64,000 nt of DNA from positions 119,639 through 183,638 of the forward strand of contig NZ_JAACFU010000012.1 in assembly GCF_029051725.1 (NCBI RefSeq), in the 5' to 3' direction. The translations under genes and the position numbers were made by a program. This document shows, one piece after another, positions 51,008-58,515 of this stretch (positions are counted from its first letter, which is position 1; every line of letters starts with the position of its first letter). The notes below the pieces were generated by a model. That model was not told the origin of the DNA. It saw nothing but the letters and a program-made list of their open reading frames with translations, and did not search any database. Source of the stretch: Bradyrhizobium sp. CSS354. GTDB taxonomy: Bacteria; Pseudomonadota; Alphaproteobacteria; Rhizobiales; Xanthobacteraceae.

Positions 51008-51811
51008 TCAGGCGATGGCAGCCAGATAGCGCGCAACAGAGGCCGCGAATGCGGCCTTGGCGCCTGCTGCGATGTTGCGACCCCACCAGGCACCGTAGAC
51101 GCGGTCGAACGCCAGCGGCTCGACGGCCGCCGCAATCCGTCGCACCGCGGCGGCATTGAGCGGCGTATAGTTCGGATAGGAGTACATGAAGCTGACGAAG
51201 CGGCGATCCATCGTCACCTGCGCGATATCGCCGGTGAGTAGCGCGCCGCTGCCATGCGCACCACTCGCATGGTGCAGCACGGTGGCACCTGCGAAATGAC
51301 CGCCCGTACGCAACAGCAGCAAATCGTCGGAGATGCGATGGCTTGCGCCGGTCCAGTGCACGATGGACGCATGCGGACGCGTCACCCATTGGCGATCATC
51401 GGCGTGCAAATAGGCCGGCACCCCGCCGAACGCCTCGCTCCAGTCGGCGAGCGCGCCATAGTAATGCGGATGCGAGATCGCGATCGCCTTCAGGCCGCCG
51501 CGTGACCGCACATGCGCAATCGCCTCCGGCGTCGCCAGCGGTACGCAGTCCCACATCAGGCAGCCGTCCGCGAGCGGCACCAGCAGCGCCCGCTGACCGA
51601 TGGCAAAGCTTGGCTCGAGTGCGATGCCAGTCAGACCGAGATCGTCGCGCCAGACCATGCGGTGACGTTCCGAGAGCGCCTTGCTCGTGAGGAAAGTCTG
51701 CCCCTTCCAGCCGACGAATTGCCGTTCGTCCTCGCAGATCGGACAGGACGCGGGCGGATTTTTGCCATCCGGGAATTGCGCGCCGCAGGTTTCGCAGGTC
51801 CAGAGGGGCAT
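51008..51811 (-). CDS. MBL-fold protein with N-terminal zinc ribbon
   Basis: A 267-residue protein. The N-terminal 30 residues hold a rubredoxin-like zinc ribbon C-E-T-C and C-P-I-C. The metallo-beta-lactamase-like domain follows, with S-H-P-H-Y-Y-G-A where the family's H-x-H-x-D-H box is expected; the later G-G-H-F-A-G-A-T and T-G-D-I keep two metal ligands. The box therefore lacks the second Asp and His. The enzyme may bind fewer metals or have lost hydrolase activity. Minus strand, single gene, start ATG at 51811. Confidence 0.75.
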   Translation of the reverse strand: MPLWTCETCGAQFPDGKNPPASCPICEDERQFVGWKGQTFLTSKALSERHRMVWRDDLGLTGIALEPSFAIGQRALLVPLADGCLMWDCVPLATPEAIAHVRSRGGLKAIAISHPHYYGALADWSEAFGGVPAYLHADDRQWVTRPHASIVHWTGASHRISDDLLLLRTGGHFAGATVLHHASGAHGSGALLTGDIAQVTMDRRFVSFMYSYPNYTPLNAAAVRRIAAAVEPLAFDRVYGAWWGRNIAAGAKAAFAASVARYLAAIA

Positions 51812-51935
51812 GCCCTACTCCCGACAGAGACGATCCAACGTCAATAAGGACTCGCTGGCCATGACCGCAAGGCCCACGGTCGGCCGGACCTGCGTGCGGA
51901 CGGCCCCGGAACCTGTCGCAATGATCATTCCGCGG

Positions 51936-51963
51936 TGATCCAAGACCTGTCCCCGTTCGTTCC
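51936..51963 (+). promoter_or_regulatory. TGATCC-N16-CGTTCC promoter ahead of the ECF sigma gene
   Basis: The -35 TGATCC at 51936-51941 and -10 CGTTCC at 51958-51963 are 16 bases apart, the same as three other sites in the next 4.5 kb. The sigma factor probably controls itself. Confidence 0.75.
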
Positions 51964-51992
51964 CAGACCCACAGGTCGCTTGTCGAGGCGCT

Positions 51993-52649
51993 ATGATCGC
52001 TGCTATCCGAGCTTTAGATGCGCCAATCCGGGCGAAGGCTGGTTTTCCCCGGAGGCTTGAAGCGCGGCTGTCGACTGGGACGAGCAAAGGGCCGAACACA
52101 AAGGTGGATTGGGCGGATCTGATCGGACGCGTCGCCTCGACCCGGGAGCGGGAGGCCTTCAAGCGCCTATTCGAGCATTTCGCGCCACGCATCAAGGGAC
52201 TGATGCTGAAGGCCGGGTGCAGTTCGGACGAGGCGGAGGAGATTGCTCAAAATACCATGATCGCCGTCTGGCGGAAGGCAGGCCAGTTCGATCCTGCGAC
52301 GGCCGGGGCCGCGGCATGGATATTCACCATCGCGCGCAACTTACGCATCGATTTGTTCCGCAGCAGGGCGCGGGCAGACCGCCTGCGTGGCACCTCTGAG
52401 CTTCCCGAGACGCCGGATCCCGCCGAACCCGCGGACGCCGTCATGTCCCGCGTGCAGGACGCCGCACGGATCAATTCGGCCGTCAAGCAGCTCTCGATGG
52501 AGCAATCCATGGTGGTGAGGTTGTCATTCGTCGAGGAGAGGCCGCACCCGGAAATCGCGAGCTTGCTCGGCATTCCGCTCGGAACGGTCAAGTCGCGAAT
52601 CAGGCTGGCGATGAACCGCTTGAGAGACATATTGGACGAAGAAGCATGA
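51993..52649 (+). CDS. rpoE: ECF RNA polymerase sigma factor, ChrR-paired (RpoE-like)
   Basis: A 218-residue ECF sigma factor. Region 2 has F-E-H-F-A-P-R-I-K-G-L-M-L-K-A-G, then the -10-binding helix D-E-A-E-E-I-A-Q-N-T-M-I-A-V-W-R-K near residue 78. Region 4 ends E-E-R-P-H-P-E-I-A-S-L-L-G-I-P-L-G-T-V-K-S-R near residue 180. Start ATG at 51993; the first 35 residues are an unusual extension and a later start is possible. It overlaps the chrR gene by ATGA. In Rhodobacter the equivalent RpoE responds to singlet oxygen. Its own promoter site lies upstream. Confidence 0.9.
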   Translation: MIAAIRALDAPIRAKAGFPRRLEARLSTGTSKGPNTKVDWADLIGRVASTREREAFKRLFEHFAPRIKGLMLKAGCSSDEAEEIAQNTMIAVWRKAGQFDPATAGAAAWIFTIARNLRIDLFRSRARADRLRGTSELPETPDPAEPADAVMSRVQDAARINSAVKQLSMEQSMVVRLSFVEERPHPEIASLLGIPLGTVKSRIRLAMNRLRDILDEEA

Positions 52650-53293
52650 CGATCAGCCATCATCCACCGGAAGATCTTCTGGCCGACTTTGCGGCCGGCA
52701 GGTTGGAAGAAGCCCATCAATTGGTGGTGGGGGTGCATGTTGCCGGTTGCGCACGGTGCGGCCGGTTCGTGCAGGCCATCGAGCAACTTGGCGGCTTGGC
52801 GCTTGAAGATATCGAGCCGGTGCCGGTCGCATCGGATGCGTTCGAGCAGGTGATGTCACGCATTCACGACGCTCCTGAAAAACGAGCGGCGCCGACTGCC
52901 GAGGTCGCTCGCGGCAACGAGCAGGATGTTCCGGCGGCGCTGCGAAACTACCGCATCGGCAAGCGCAGGCGCATCGCTCCCGGTCTGAGCATGCGGCCAA
53001 TTGAGTTGTCCGGTTCGGGCACGGCGCGGGCCTTTCTGCTTCGCTCCGCGCCGGGGAGCCGCATGCTCGAACACACGCACACCGGCACCGAACTGACCCT
53101 CGTGCTCGAGGGCAGCTTCAGCCACGAAGGCGGCCGGTTTGGTCCGGGTGATTTCGACTATGGCGACGACGAGATCGATCATCGGCCTGTGGTGGGCGAC
53201 GAGGGCCCATGTGTTTGCCTTGTCGCAATGACGGGCAACCTGCGCATGAACGGCTTGCTCGGCAGGCTGATCGGGCCATTCGTGCGGCTTTGA
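52646..53293 (+). CDS. chrR: ChrR-type zinc anti-sigma factor with cupin domain
   Basis: A 215-residue anti-sigma factor. The N-terminal ZAS domain has H-H-P near residue 5 and H-V-A-G-C-A-R-C, so the H-x3-C-x2-C zinc ligands are present around residues 31-38. A cupin-like C-terminal domain follows, with H-T-H-T-G-T-E-L-T near 137 and E-G-S-F-S-H-E-G. This two-domain design matches ChrR, which sequesters the sigma factor and releases it after singlet oxygen or organic hydroperoxide stress. Translationally coupled to the sigma gene by ATGA. Confidence 0.92.
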   Translation: MTISHHPPEDLLADFAAGRLEEAHQLVVGVHVAGCARCGRFVQAIEQLGGLALEDIEPVPVASDAFEQVMSRIHDAPEKRAAPTAEVARGNEQDVPAALRNYRIGKRRRIAPGLSMRPIELSGSGTARAFLLRSAPGSRMLEHTHTGTELTLVLEGSFSHEGGRFGPGDFDYGDDEIDHRPVVGDEGPCVCLVAMTGNLRMNGLLGRLIGPFVRL

Positions 53294-53319
53294 TCCGTTC
53301 GCCTCCTTCTTCCGCCGGG

Positions 53320-53347
53320 TGATCCGAACGCGAGCCCGGAGCGTTTC
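53320..53347 (+). promoter_or_regulatory. TGATCC-N16-CGTTTC promoter ahead of the second ECF gene
   Basis: TGATCC at 53320-53325 and CGTTTC at 53342-53347. It lies 27 bases ahead of the ATG of the second ECF gene. Confidence 0.75.
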
Positions 53348-53373
53348 GAAGGAAACGCAAGGGGAGACAGGTC

Positions 53374-53958
53374 ATGGCCGGCTTAAGCCTGACAGGACAG
53401 GCGCAGAGCGAAACATTGCCCGAACTGCTGGCATGCGTTTCGGCGGGCGACACCCGGGCCTTCGCAGCGCTGCATATGCTGACACGGGGCAGGCTGCGCA
53501 GGACTGCGCTCGCCGTCGGAACTCCGCCCCACGACATCGATGACATTCTTCAGGAAACCTATCTGAAGATCTGGCGCAACGCGTGTCGGTTCGACGGCGG
53601 CCGTGCTTCGGCGATGACCTGGATGTCAGCCATCGCTCGGAATACCGCCATCGACCATCTGCGGGTCAGAAGACTGCCCACTCACGAGCTGGACGAGGCA
53701 CTTCTGGTTCCGACAAGTGCTGATCAGCCGGCGATCGACGATTTCGACTACGCCCGCGCTGAACCGATCGCACGCAGCGTGCTGGCTCGTTTGCCGGAAG
53801 ACCGCCGCAGGCTGGTGACGCTGGCCTATCTCGAGGGTGAGAGCCGCGCGAGCTTGTCGCGGCGCTTCGGTGTGCCGGTCGGCACCATCAAGACCTGGTT
53901 GCACCGAACTCTTCTGACGGTACGCAAGGACTGCCTCGCCGCATCCGCTGCAGCCTGA
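53374..53958 (+). CDS. Second ECF sigma factor
   Basis: A 194-residue ECF sigma factor. Region 2.2-2.4 has D-I-D-D-I-L-Q-E-T-Y-L-K-I-W-R-N near residue 54. Region 4 has Y-L-E-G-E-S-R-A-S-L-S-R-R-F-G-V-P-V-G-T-I-K-T-W near residue 155. Its ATG has GGGGAG upstream. The usual partner for this kind (a membrane RskA-like anti-sigma) is absent; a 100-residue unknown protein follows 20 bases later. The TGATCC promoter ahead of it suggests that it is switched on by the first sigma factor, giving a two-step cascade. Confidence 0.88.
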   Translation: MAGLSLTGQAQSETLPELLACVSAGDTRAFAALHMLTRGRLRRTALAVGTPPHDIDDILQETYLKIWRNACRFDGGRASAMTWMSAIARNTAIDHLRVRRLPTHELDEALLVPTSADQPAIDDFDYARAEPIARSVLARLPEDRRRLVTLAYLEGESRASLSRRFGVPVGTIKTWLHRTLLTVRKDCLAASAAA

Positions 53959-53978
53959 AGCAGGCGAGGAACCCGCGG

Positions 53979-54281
53979 GTGCCCGCAGAGATCATCGAAT
54001 TTCCCAACCGCGGACACCAGGACCCGCTGGTGTCCTCTGTTGCGAGACTCGAGCAGATGGTGAGAGAGGTCGAGCATCTGGCAGCGGACCAGTCCGCGGA
54101 AGGTCTCGACCATCTGCTCGCTGTCATGGAGCGCTTCGGTGATCGACTGGTCGATCTTGCGCACCTCGTGCTTGACGACGATGCCAGGCGGAGTGTCCAG
54201 ATCGCATTCACTTCGCTCTCCGACAAGATCGCGGCAACCAGAGACGCCTTTGAAGGTTGCGATGGAGCGAACAATCCTTGA
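53979..54281 (+). CDS. Unknown 100-residue protein after the second sigma gene
   Basis: A 100-residue protein. GTG at 53979 with GCGAGGA about 8 bases ahead. The sequence is largely helical and charged (V-A-R-L-E-Q-M-V-R-E-V-E-H-L near residue 21; H-L-L-A-V-M-E-R-F near 45). No zinc ligands or membrane segment. I recognise no family. Its position directly behind the ECF gene makes it a candidate regulator of it. Confidence 0.6.
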   Translation: MPAEIIEFPNRGHQDPLVSSVARLEQMVREVEHLAADQSAEGLDHLLAVMERFGDRLVDLAHLVLDDDARRSVQIAFTSLSDKIAATRDAFEGCDGANNP

Positions 54282-54337
54282 ATTCAGCGCCACGCCGACC
54301 CATTCGACGCGACGAAGTCAGTTCTGCGCGACTGATC

Positions 54338-54838
54338 TTAATTGAGACGGAGCAACGAGATGTTCAGCAAGGTCGCAAAACCCACCCAGGCGGCATAGGG
54401 AATGAAAAGCGTCGCTGCCAACCGATCGTTCGCCCGTTGACCCCAGACAAAGGCAAGGATCGCGGCGAACAGCGCAACAATGACGCCTAGCGCCACGTCC
54501 ATGCGATGAAGCGAAAAGAAGATCGGAGACCATGCAAAATTCAGGATCATCTGCAGGCCCCATAATCTCATCGTCGTTCCGCGCGGCTCCGCCTCGAAGG
54601 TGCGGAAGCCCGCCACGGCGATCATCAGGAACAGAGCCGTCCAGACCGGCGCGAAGACCGCATCCGGCGGATTGAAAGATGGCTTGTTGAGCGCCGCGTA
54701 CCACGCTCCCGGACGGTTCAGAACCCCGATCAGAATCCCCGCAGCAGGGACCAGAAACAGGAAAGCGGCGCATCGGTACCACCTGCCGGCCTTACGATCG
54801 CCATCTTGCCGCAGCGCTCCGTTGTGCGTCCCATCCAT
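54338..54838 (-). CDS. tspO: TspO/MBR family membrane protein
   Basis: A 166-residue TspO protein with five hydrophobic segments. Family marks are W-Y-A-A-L-N-K-P-S-F-N-P-P near residue 43, P-V-W-T-A-L-F near 63, N-F-A-W-S-P-I-F-F near 99, and a last Y-A-A-W-V-G-F-A. TspO binds tetrapyrroles and links oxygen/light to pigment and stress control. It starts 2 bases after the DUF2177 stop, so both are transcribed together. Start ATG at 54838. Confidence 0.92.
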   Translation of the reverse strand: MDGTHNGALRQDGDRKAGRWYRCAAFLFLVPAAGILIGVLNRPGAWYAALNKPSFNPPDAVFAPVWTALFLMIAVAGFRTFEAEPRGTTMRLWGLQMILNFAWSPIFFSLHRMDVALGVIVALFAAILAFVWGQRANDRLAATLFIPYAAWVGFATLLNISLLRLN

Positions 54839-54840
54839 AA

Positions 54841-55242
54841 TCAATGCGCCATTCGTTGAGCGACGAGAAATCCGGTCCAGGCGCTGACACCGGCGAGGAA
54901 GGATCCCCAGCACACGTCCGCAACAGTGAGCCCCGTCGACCAATTCCTCAGCGTTGCCTGGTTGGTCAGATCGTAGGTCGCATAAGTGAAGCAGCCCAGC
55001 ATCACGCCGGACGTGAAGGCGCGCAGAGCGCCGCCATCCTGCTGAGACGGCAGCACCGCGAACCAGATCAGGCCGACGGGATACGCCAGATAAAATACTG
55101 CCGCGGCTGCGAGGTCGGGCTCCGAGCGCAACATGTCGCCCAGCACCGGCCGGTAAAGCCTCTCAACCATGGTCTTGAGCCAGATCATGTCGAGCGCGAC
55201 GAAGGTCGCAGCGACCGACAGATACGTAAAGAGCAGGCTCAT
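54841..55242 (-). CDS. DUF2177 family membrane protein
   Basis: A 133-residue membrane protein. Family pattern: F-V-A-L-D-M-I-W-L near residue 13, and Y-A-T-Y-D-L-T-N-Q-A-T-L near 87. The ATG at 55242 with GAGGAGA upstream is preferred; a longer frame to 55278 exists. Four hydrophobic segments. Function unknown. It begins about 55 bases after a TGATCC-N16-CGTCTC promoter on the minus strand and is coupled to tspO. Confidence 0.85.
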   Translation of the reverse strand: MSLLFTYLSVAATFVALDMIWLKTMVERLYRPVLGDMLRSEPDLAAAAVFYLAYPVGLIWFAVLPSQQDGGALRAFTSGVMLGCFTYATYDLTNQATLRNWSTGLTVADVCWGSFLAGVSAWTGFLVAQRMAH

Positions 55243-55295
55243 GTCCGGTCTCCTCTCCGGTGGTGTCGCAACCGGCATGGCAAAGGCAACGCCTG

Positions 55296-55323
55296 GAGAC
55301 GACGTGAGCCCTTCGCTGGATCA
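55296..55323 (-). promoter_or_regulatory. TGATCC-N16-CGTCTC promoter ahead of DUF2177-tspO
   Basis: On the minus strand TGATCC (55318-55323) and CGTCTC (55296-55301) are 16 bases apart. It drives towards the DUF2177 gene, whose ATG is 54 bases away. Confidence 0.7.
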
Positions 55324-55399
55324 CGTTGCGCCCTCGTTCCGCCTTGCCGCGCAACCTTGTCAGGCCCTTGAACCAGATCGTGCGGCGCGGGAGGTCCGA

Positions 55400-56206
55400 T
55401 CATTCCGGCGCCTTCTTGGGCGGTCGTGGAAAGAAAGCGCTGGTGCGTGCCTGATAGTCTCGATACCGGCGGCCGCGGGATCGAAGCATCTGGGCTTCGA
55501 GCGGGGGAATTCCGGTCACGTGCACGAGTATCCAGTACATGATCGCGGGCGCGATCAGGCTCGCCCAGCCCCAGGCGTAGCCCGGCGACAGTGCGATGAC
55601 CGGGTAGGCCAGCCATCCGAGCCATTCGAAGAAATAATTCGGATGACGCGACCAGCGCCAAAGCCCGACATCGCAGACCAAGCCCGCATTTGCCTTGTTG
55701 CGTTTGAAGCCTCGCAATTGCTCGTCGGCGATCGCCTCGCCTGCAACGGCCGCAAGCATGATGGCGGCGCCAACATAGTCCTGGACGCCCAGGGCAGCAC
55801 GTGGCGCGTGTGCGGCCAGGAAGACCGCGAATGGCAGCGGCACCGAGACGAAGGCCTGCGACTGCAGGAACGCGAACATGCGAAGCGGCGCCTGTGAGCC
55901 CCATTCCTGCGCATAGCTCGCATATCGCGGATCGTCGATACCCGCCGCGGCGCGCCGGGCGATATGCGTCCCGAGCCTCACCGACCAAAGCAGCACGAGC
56001 CCGCCCGCGAGCATCTGGCGCACCGGCAGCGCCTCGGCGAACGGCAAAAGGGCCGCCACCGCCCCAACGAGACCGACGGAGTAGGTCCAGATCGTATCGA
56101 CCCACCCGGAATTGCCGGTTCGCTGCTGAACGATCCAGGCCAGCCCCATCAACAGCGAAAGCGCGAGAGCGATGCCGGCGACGATCAGTATTTGCAGGAA
56201 ATCCAT
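55400..56206 (-). CDS. DUF1295 family membrane protein (steroid 5-alpha reductase-like)
   Basis: A 268-residue membrane protein with several hydrophobic segments and the DUF1295 pattern W-S-R-H-P-N-Y-F-F-E-W near residue 179, which resembles the NADPH-site region of 5-alpha reductases and isoprenylcysteine methyltransferases. The C-terminus R-G-R-R-Y-R-D-Y-Q-A-R-T-S-A-F-F-P is also typical. Start ATG at 56206. It lies between the DUF2177 operon and the divergent amine oxidase gene. The reaction is unknown; a role in lipid reduction or modification is likely. Confidence 0.85.
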   Translation of the reverse strand: MDFLQILIVAGIALALSLLMGLAWIVQQRTGNSGWVDTIWTYSVGLVGAVAALLPFAEALPVRQMLAGGLVLLWSVRLGTHIARRAAAGIDDPRYASYAQEWGSQAPLRMFAFLQSQAFVSVPLPFAVFLAAHAPRAALGVQDYVGAAIMLAAVAGEAIADEQLRGFKRNKANAGLVCDVGLWRWSRHPNYFFEWLGWLAYPVIALSPGYAWGWASLIAPAIMYWILVHVTGIPPLEAQMLRSRGRRYRDYQARTSAFFPRPPKKAPE

Positions 56207-56263
56207 GCCTCACCATACGCAAACTCGGATCCTTACGTCCGCCCCAGGCCCCGGTTTCATGGG

Positions 56264-56291
56264 TGATCCAGGCTGTCCGCTGGAACGTTTC
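56264..56291 (+). promoter_or_regulatory. TGATCC-N16-CGTTTC promoter ahead of the amine oxidase operon
   Basis: TGATCC at 56264-56269 and CGTTTC at 56286-56291, the same spacing as the sites at 51936 and 53320. The leader to the amine oxidase ATG would be about 110 bases. Confidence 0.75.
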
Positions 56292-56405
56292 CTCAAGCGC
56301 GTGTGGACGGGTCAGCTATGAGAGCTGTCCTGAGCCGGCGACGGACGACATTGGCCCGAAACCGGATGTTCCGGCGTCGCTGGTGGTATTGGGGGGCGAC
56401 AAAGC

Positions 56406-57719
56406 ATGCGTTTGGCGGTGATCGGGACGGGAATTGCCGGCAATGCCGCCGCATGGCTCCTGTCCGAACGTCATGCCGTGACCGTCTACGAGCGCGAATT
56501 GCGACCGGGTGGACACAGTCATACAGTACGCGTTGACTACGATGGCGAAGAGATCGACGTCGACATCGGCTTCATCGTTTTCAACGAGCCGAACTACCCG
56601 GAATTGACGTCTCTGTTCGCACACCTGGGTGTGAAGACCGAGGAGACATGCATGAGCTTCGCGATGTCGGCCGACCATGGCCGATTTGAATGGCGGGGTG
56701 GCGGCGAGACCTTCCTGCAGGTCGCCTCCGGCCTGTTTGCCCAGCCGCGCAACCTCTTCTCCCCGTCGTATCTTCGCATGTTGGCCGAGGTCCGACGCTT
56801 CAACAAGGAAAGCGTCTCCGACTTGCGGGCTGGCCGGCTCCAGAACCTCACGCTTGGCGAATATCTGCGCAGGGGAGCGTTCAGCCCGCGCCTGTTCAGC
56901 GATTATCTGGGACCGATGGGGGCCGCCATCTGGTCGTCGCCCTCGGCCGAGATCCTTGCCTTCCCCGCGGAAAACTTGATCGCCTTTTTCGACAATCACC
57001 GGCTGCTGCATCTGGATCGGCCGCTCTGGCGGACCGTCCAGGGCGGCAGCCGGCGCTATGTCGAGAAGCTCACGGCCAGGTTCAAGGCAAGCATCCGGCT
57101 CGGCTGCGCGGTGACGTCGATCCATCGCACTGAGCACGGTGTGACGATCGGCGACAGTCACGGCAATCAGGACTCCTACGACGCTGTCGTGATGGCCTGT
57201 CACAGCGATCAGGCCCTGGCGATGTTGTCGGATGCCGACCCACGCGAGAGATCCATTCTCGGCGCGATCCGCTACGCTCCAAACACGGCCTATCTGCACC
57301 GCGACCTCAACCTCATGCCGAAACGCCGCAATGCATGGGCATCCTGGAACTTCTTGCGATGGCGACGCGAAACGCCTGCCCAGAACGACGTCGCGGTGAC
57401 CTACTGGATGAACCGGCTGCAGGGCATCGACGACAGCAAGCCGCTATTCGTCAGCCTCAATCCCCCTTTTGAGCCGGCGCCTCATCTCACTTTCGGCAAG
57501 TTCACATTCGCGCATCCACAATATGACGCGGGCGCGTTTGCCGCGCAGAAGAACCTCCATGAAATCCAGGGACGCCGCCGCACCTGGTTTTGCGGCGCGT
57601 GGACCGGCTACGGATTCCATGAGGATGGCTTGCGTTCCGGCATCGCCGTCGCCGAGGCACTTGGCAGTGCGGTGCCGTGGCGACGGTCCGGCGCGTTGCT
57701 GGCCCAAGCTGCCGAGTAG
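56406..57719 (+). CDS. FAD-dependent amine oxidase / desaturase-like protein
   Basis: A 437-residue flavoprotein. The N-terminal dinucleotide motif is G-T-G-I-A-G-N near residues 6-12, then G-G-H-S-H-T-V near residue 35 and D-I-G-F-I-V-F-N. The C-terminal FAD motif has A-W-T-G-Y-G-F-H-E-D-G near 405. This resembles the amine oxidase/phytoene-dehydrogenase fold, and proteins of this kind lie next to DUF1365 and a cyclopropane-type methyltransferase in other bacteria, including Rhodobacter RpoE-regulated operons as I remember them. The next gene begins 3 bases after its stop. Confidence 0.85.
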   Translation: MRLAVIGTGIAGNAAAWLLSERHAVTVYERELRPGGHSHTVRVDYDGEEIDVDIGFIVFNEPNYPELTSLFAHLGVKTEETCMSFAMSADHGRFEWRGGGETFLQVASGLFAQPRNLFSPSYLRMLAEVRRFNKESVSDLRAGRLQNLTLGEYLRRGAFSPRLFSDYLGPMGAAIWSSPSAEILAFPAENLIAFFDNHRLLHLDRPLWRTVQGGSRRYVEKLTARFKASIRLGCAVTSIHRTEHGVTIGDSHGNQDSYDAVVMACHSDQALAMLSDADPRERSILGAIRYAPNTAYLHRDLNLMPKRRNAWASWNFLRWRRETPAQNDVAVTYWMNRLQGIDDSKPLFVSLNPPFEPAPHLTFGKFTFAHPQYDAGAFAAQKNLHEIQGRRRTWFCGAWTGYGFHEDGLRSGIAVAEALGSAVPWRRSGALLAQAAE

Positions 57720-57722
57720 AAG

Positions 57723-58505
57723 ATGTTGAAGCCGGGCGCTCCAGAACGAACAGCGACGTCATCTGCAGCCGCGCTCTATTTGGGCCGGGTGATGCACGCA
57801 CGCATGCGGCCCGTGCACCACAGGTTCACTTACCGGGTGATGAACCTGCTCATCGACCTCGACCGGCTTGATGAAGCGGATCGCCAGTCTCGCCTGTTCG
57901 GCGTCAATCGCGCGGCAGTCTTCAGCTTTCACGAATCCGATCACGGCAAGCGTGACGGCGCATCCTTGAGCAACCATGTTCGACGCCTGGCCGAACAACG
58001 CGATATCGATCTGTCGGGAGGGCGGATCCTCCTTTTGTGCTATCCGCGGCTCTTCGGCTACGTGTTCAATCCGCTTTCGATCTACTTCTGCTATGGCAGC
58101 TGCGGCGATCTTGCGCTGCTGATCTACGAAGTCCGCAACACTTTTGGCGAAATCCATTCCTACGTCCTTCCGGTCGAGGACGCTGCTGGCGGCGGTGCCA
58201 TACGACAATGCCATACGAAGGAGTTCTACGTCTCGCCATTCATGGAGATGCAAACGAAGTATCGTTTCAGCATTGCCCCGCCCGATCAGCAAGTGAGGGT
58301 CAGAATCGTGCAGACCGATGAGCACGGTGCTATATTTACGGCCGCATTCTTCGGGCAACGTCGCCCGCTGACCAGCCGCTCACTGTTGGCGACGCTCGTC
58401 ACGCTGCCACTTCTCACCTTCAAGGTCGTCGCGGCCATCCATTGGGAAGCGATCCGGCTTTGGCTGAAAAATGTTCCTTACGTTCCCCGTCCGAACCAAC
58501 GCTGA
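57723..58505 (+). CDS. DUF1365 family protein
   Basis: A 260-residue protein. The DUF1365 pattern is clear: M-H-A-R-M-R-P-V-H-H-R-F near residue 22, R-I-L-L-L-C-Y-P-R-L-F-G-Y-V-F-N-P-L-S near 100, and F-Y-V-S-P-F-M-E-M near 165. It has no signal peptide. The function is unknown, but the gene is always seen between the amine oxidase-like and methyltransferase genes. It starts 3 bases after one gene and ends 10 bases before the next, so it is a stable operon partner. Confidence 0.87.
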   Translation: MLKPGAPERTATSSAAALYLGRVMHARMRPVHHRFTYRVMNLLIDLDRLDEADRQSRLFGVNRAAVFSFHESDHGKRDGASLSNHVRRLAEQRDIDLSGGRILLLCYPRLFGYVFNPLSIYFCYGSCGDLALLIYEVRNTFGEIHSYVLPVEDAAGGGAIRQCHTKEFYVSPFMEMQTKYRFSIAPPDQQVRVRIVQTDEHGAIFTAAFFGQRRPLTSRSLLATLVTLPLLTFKVVAAIHWEAIRLWLKNVPYVPRPNQR

Positions 58506-58515
58506 ATGTGAAGCC

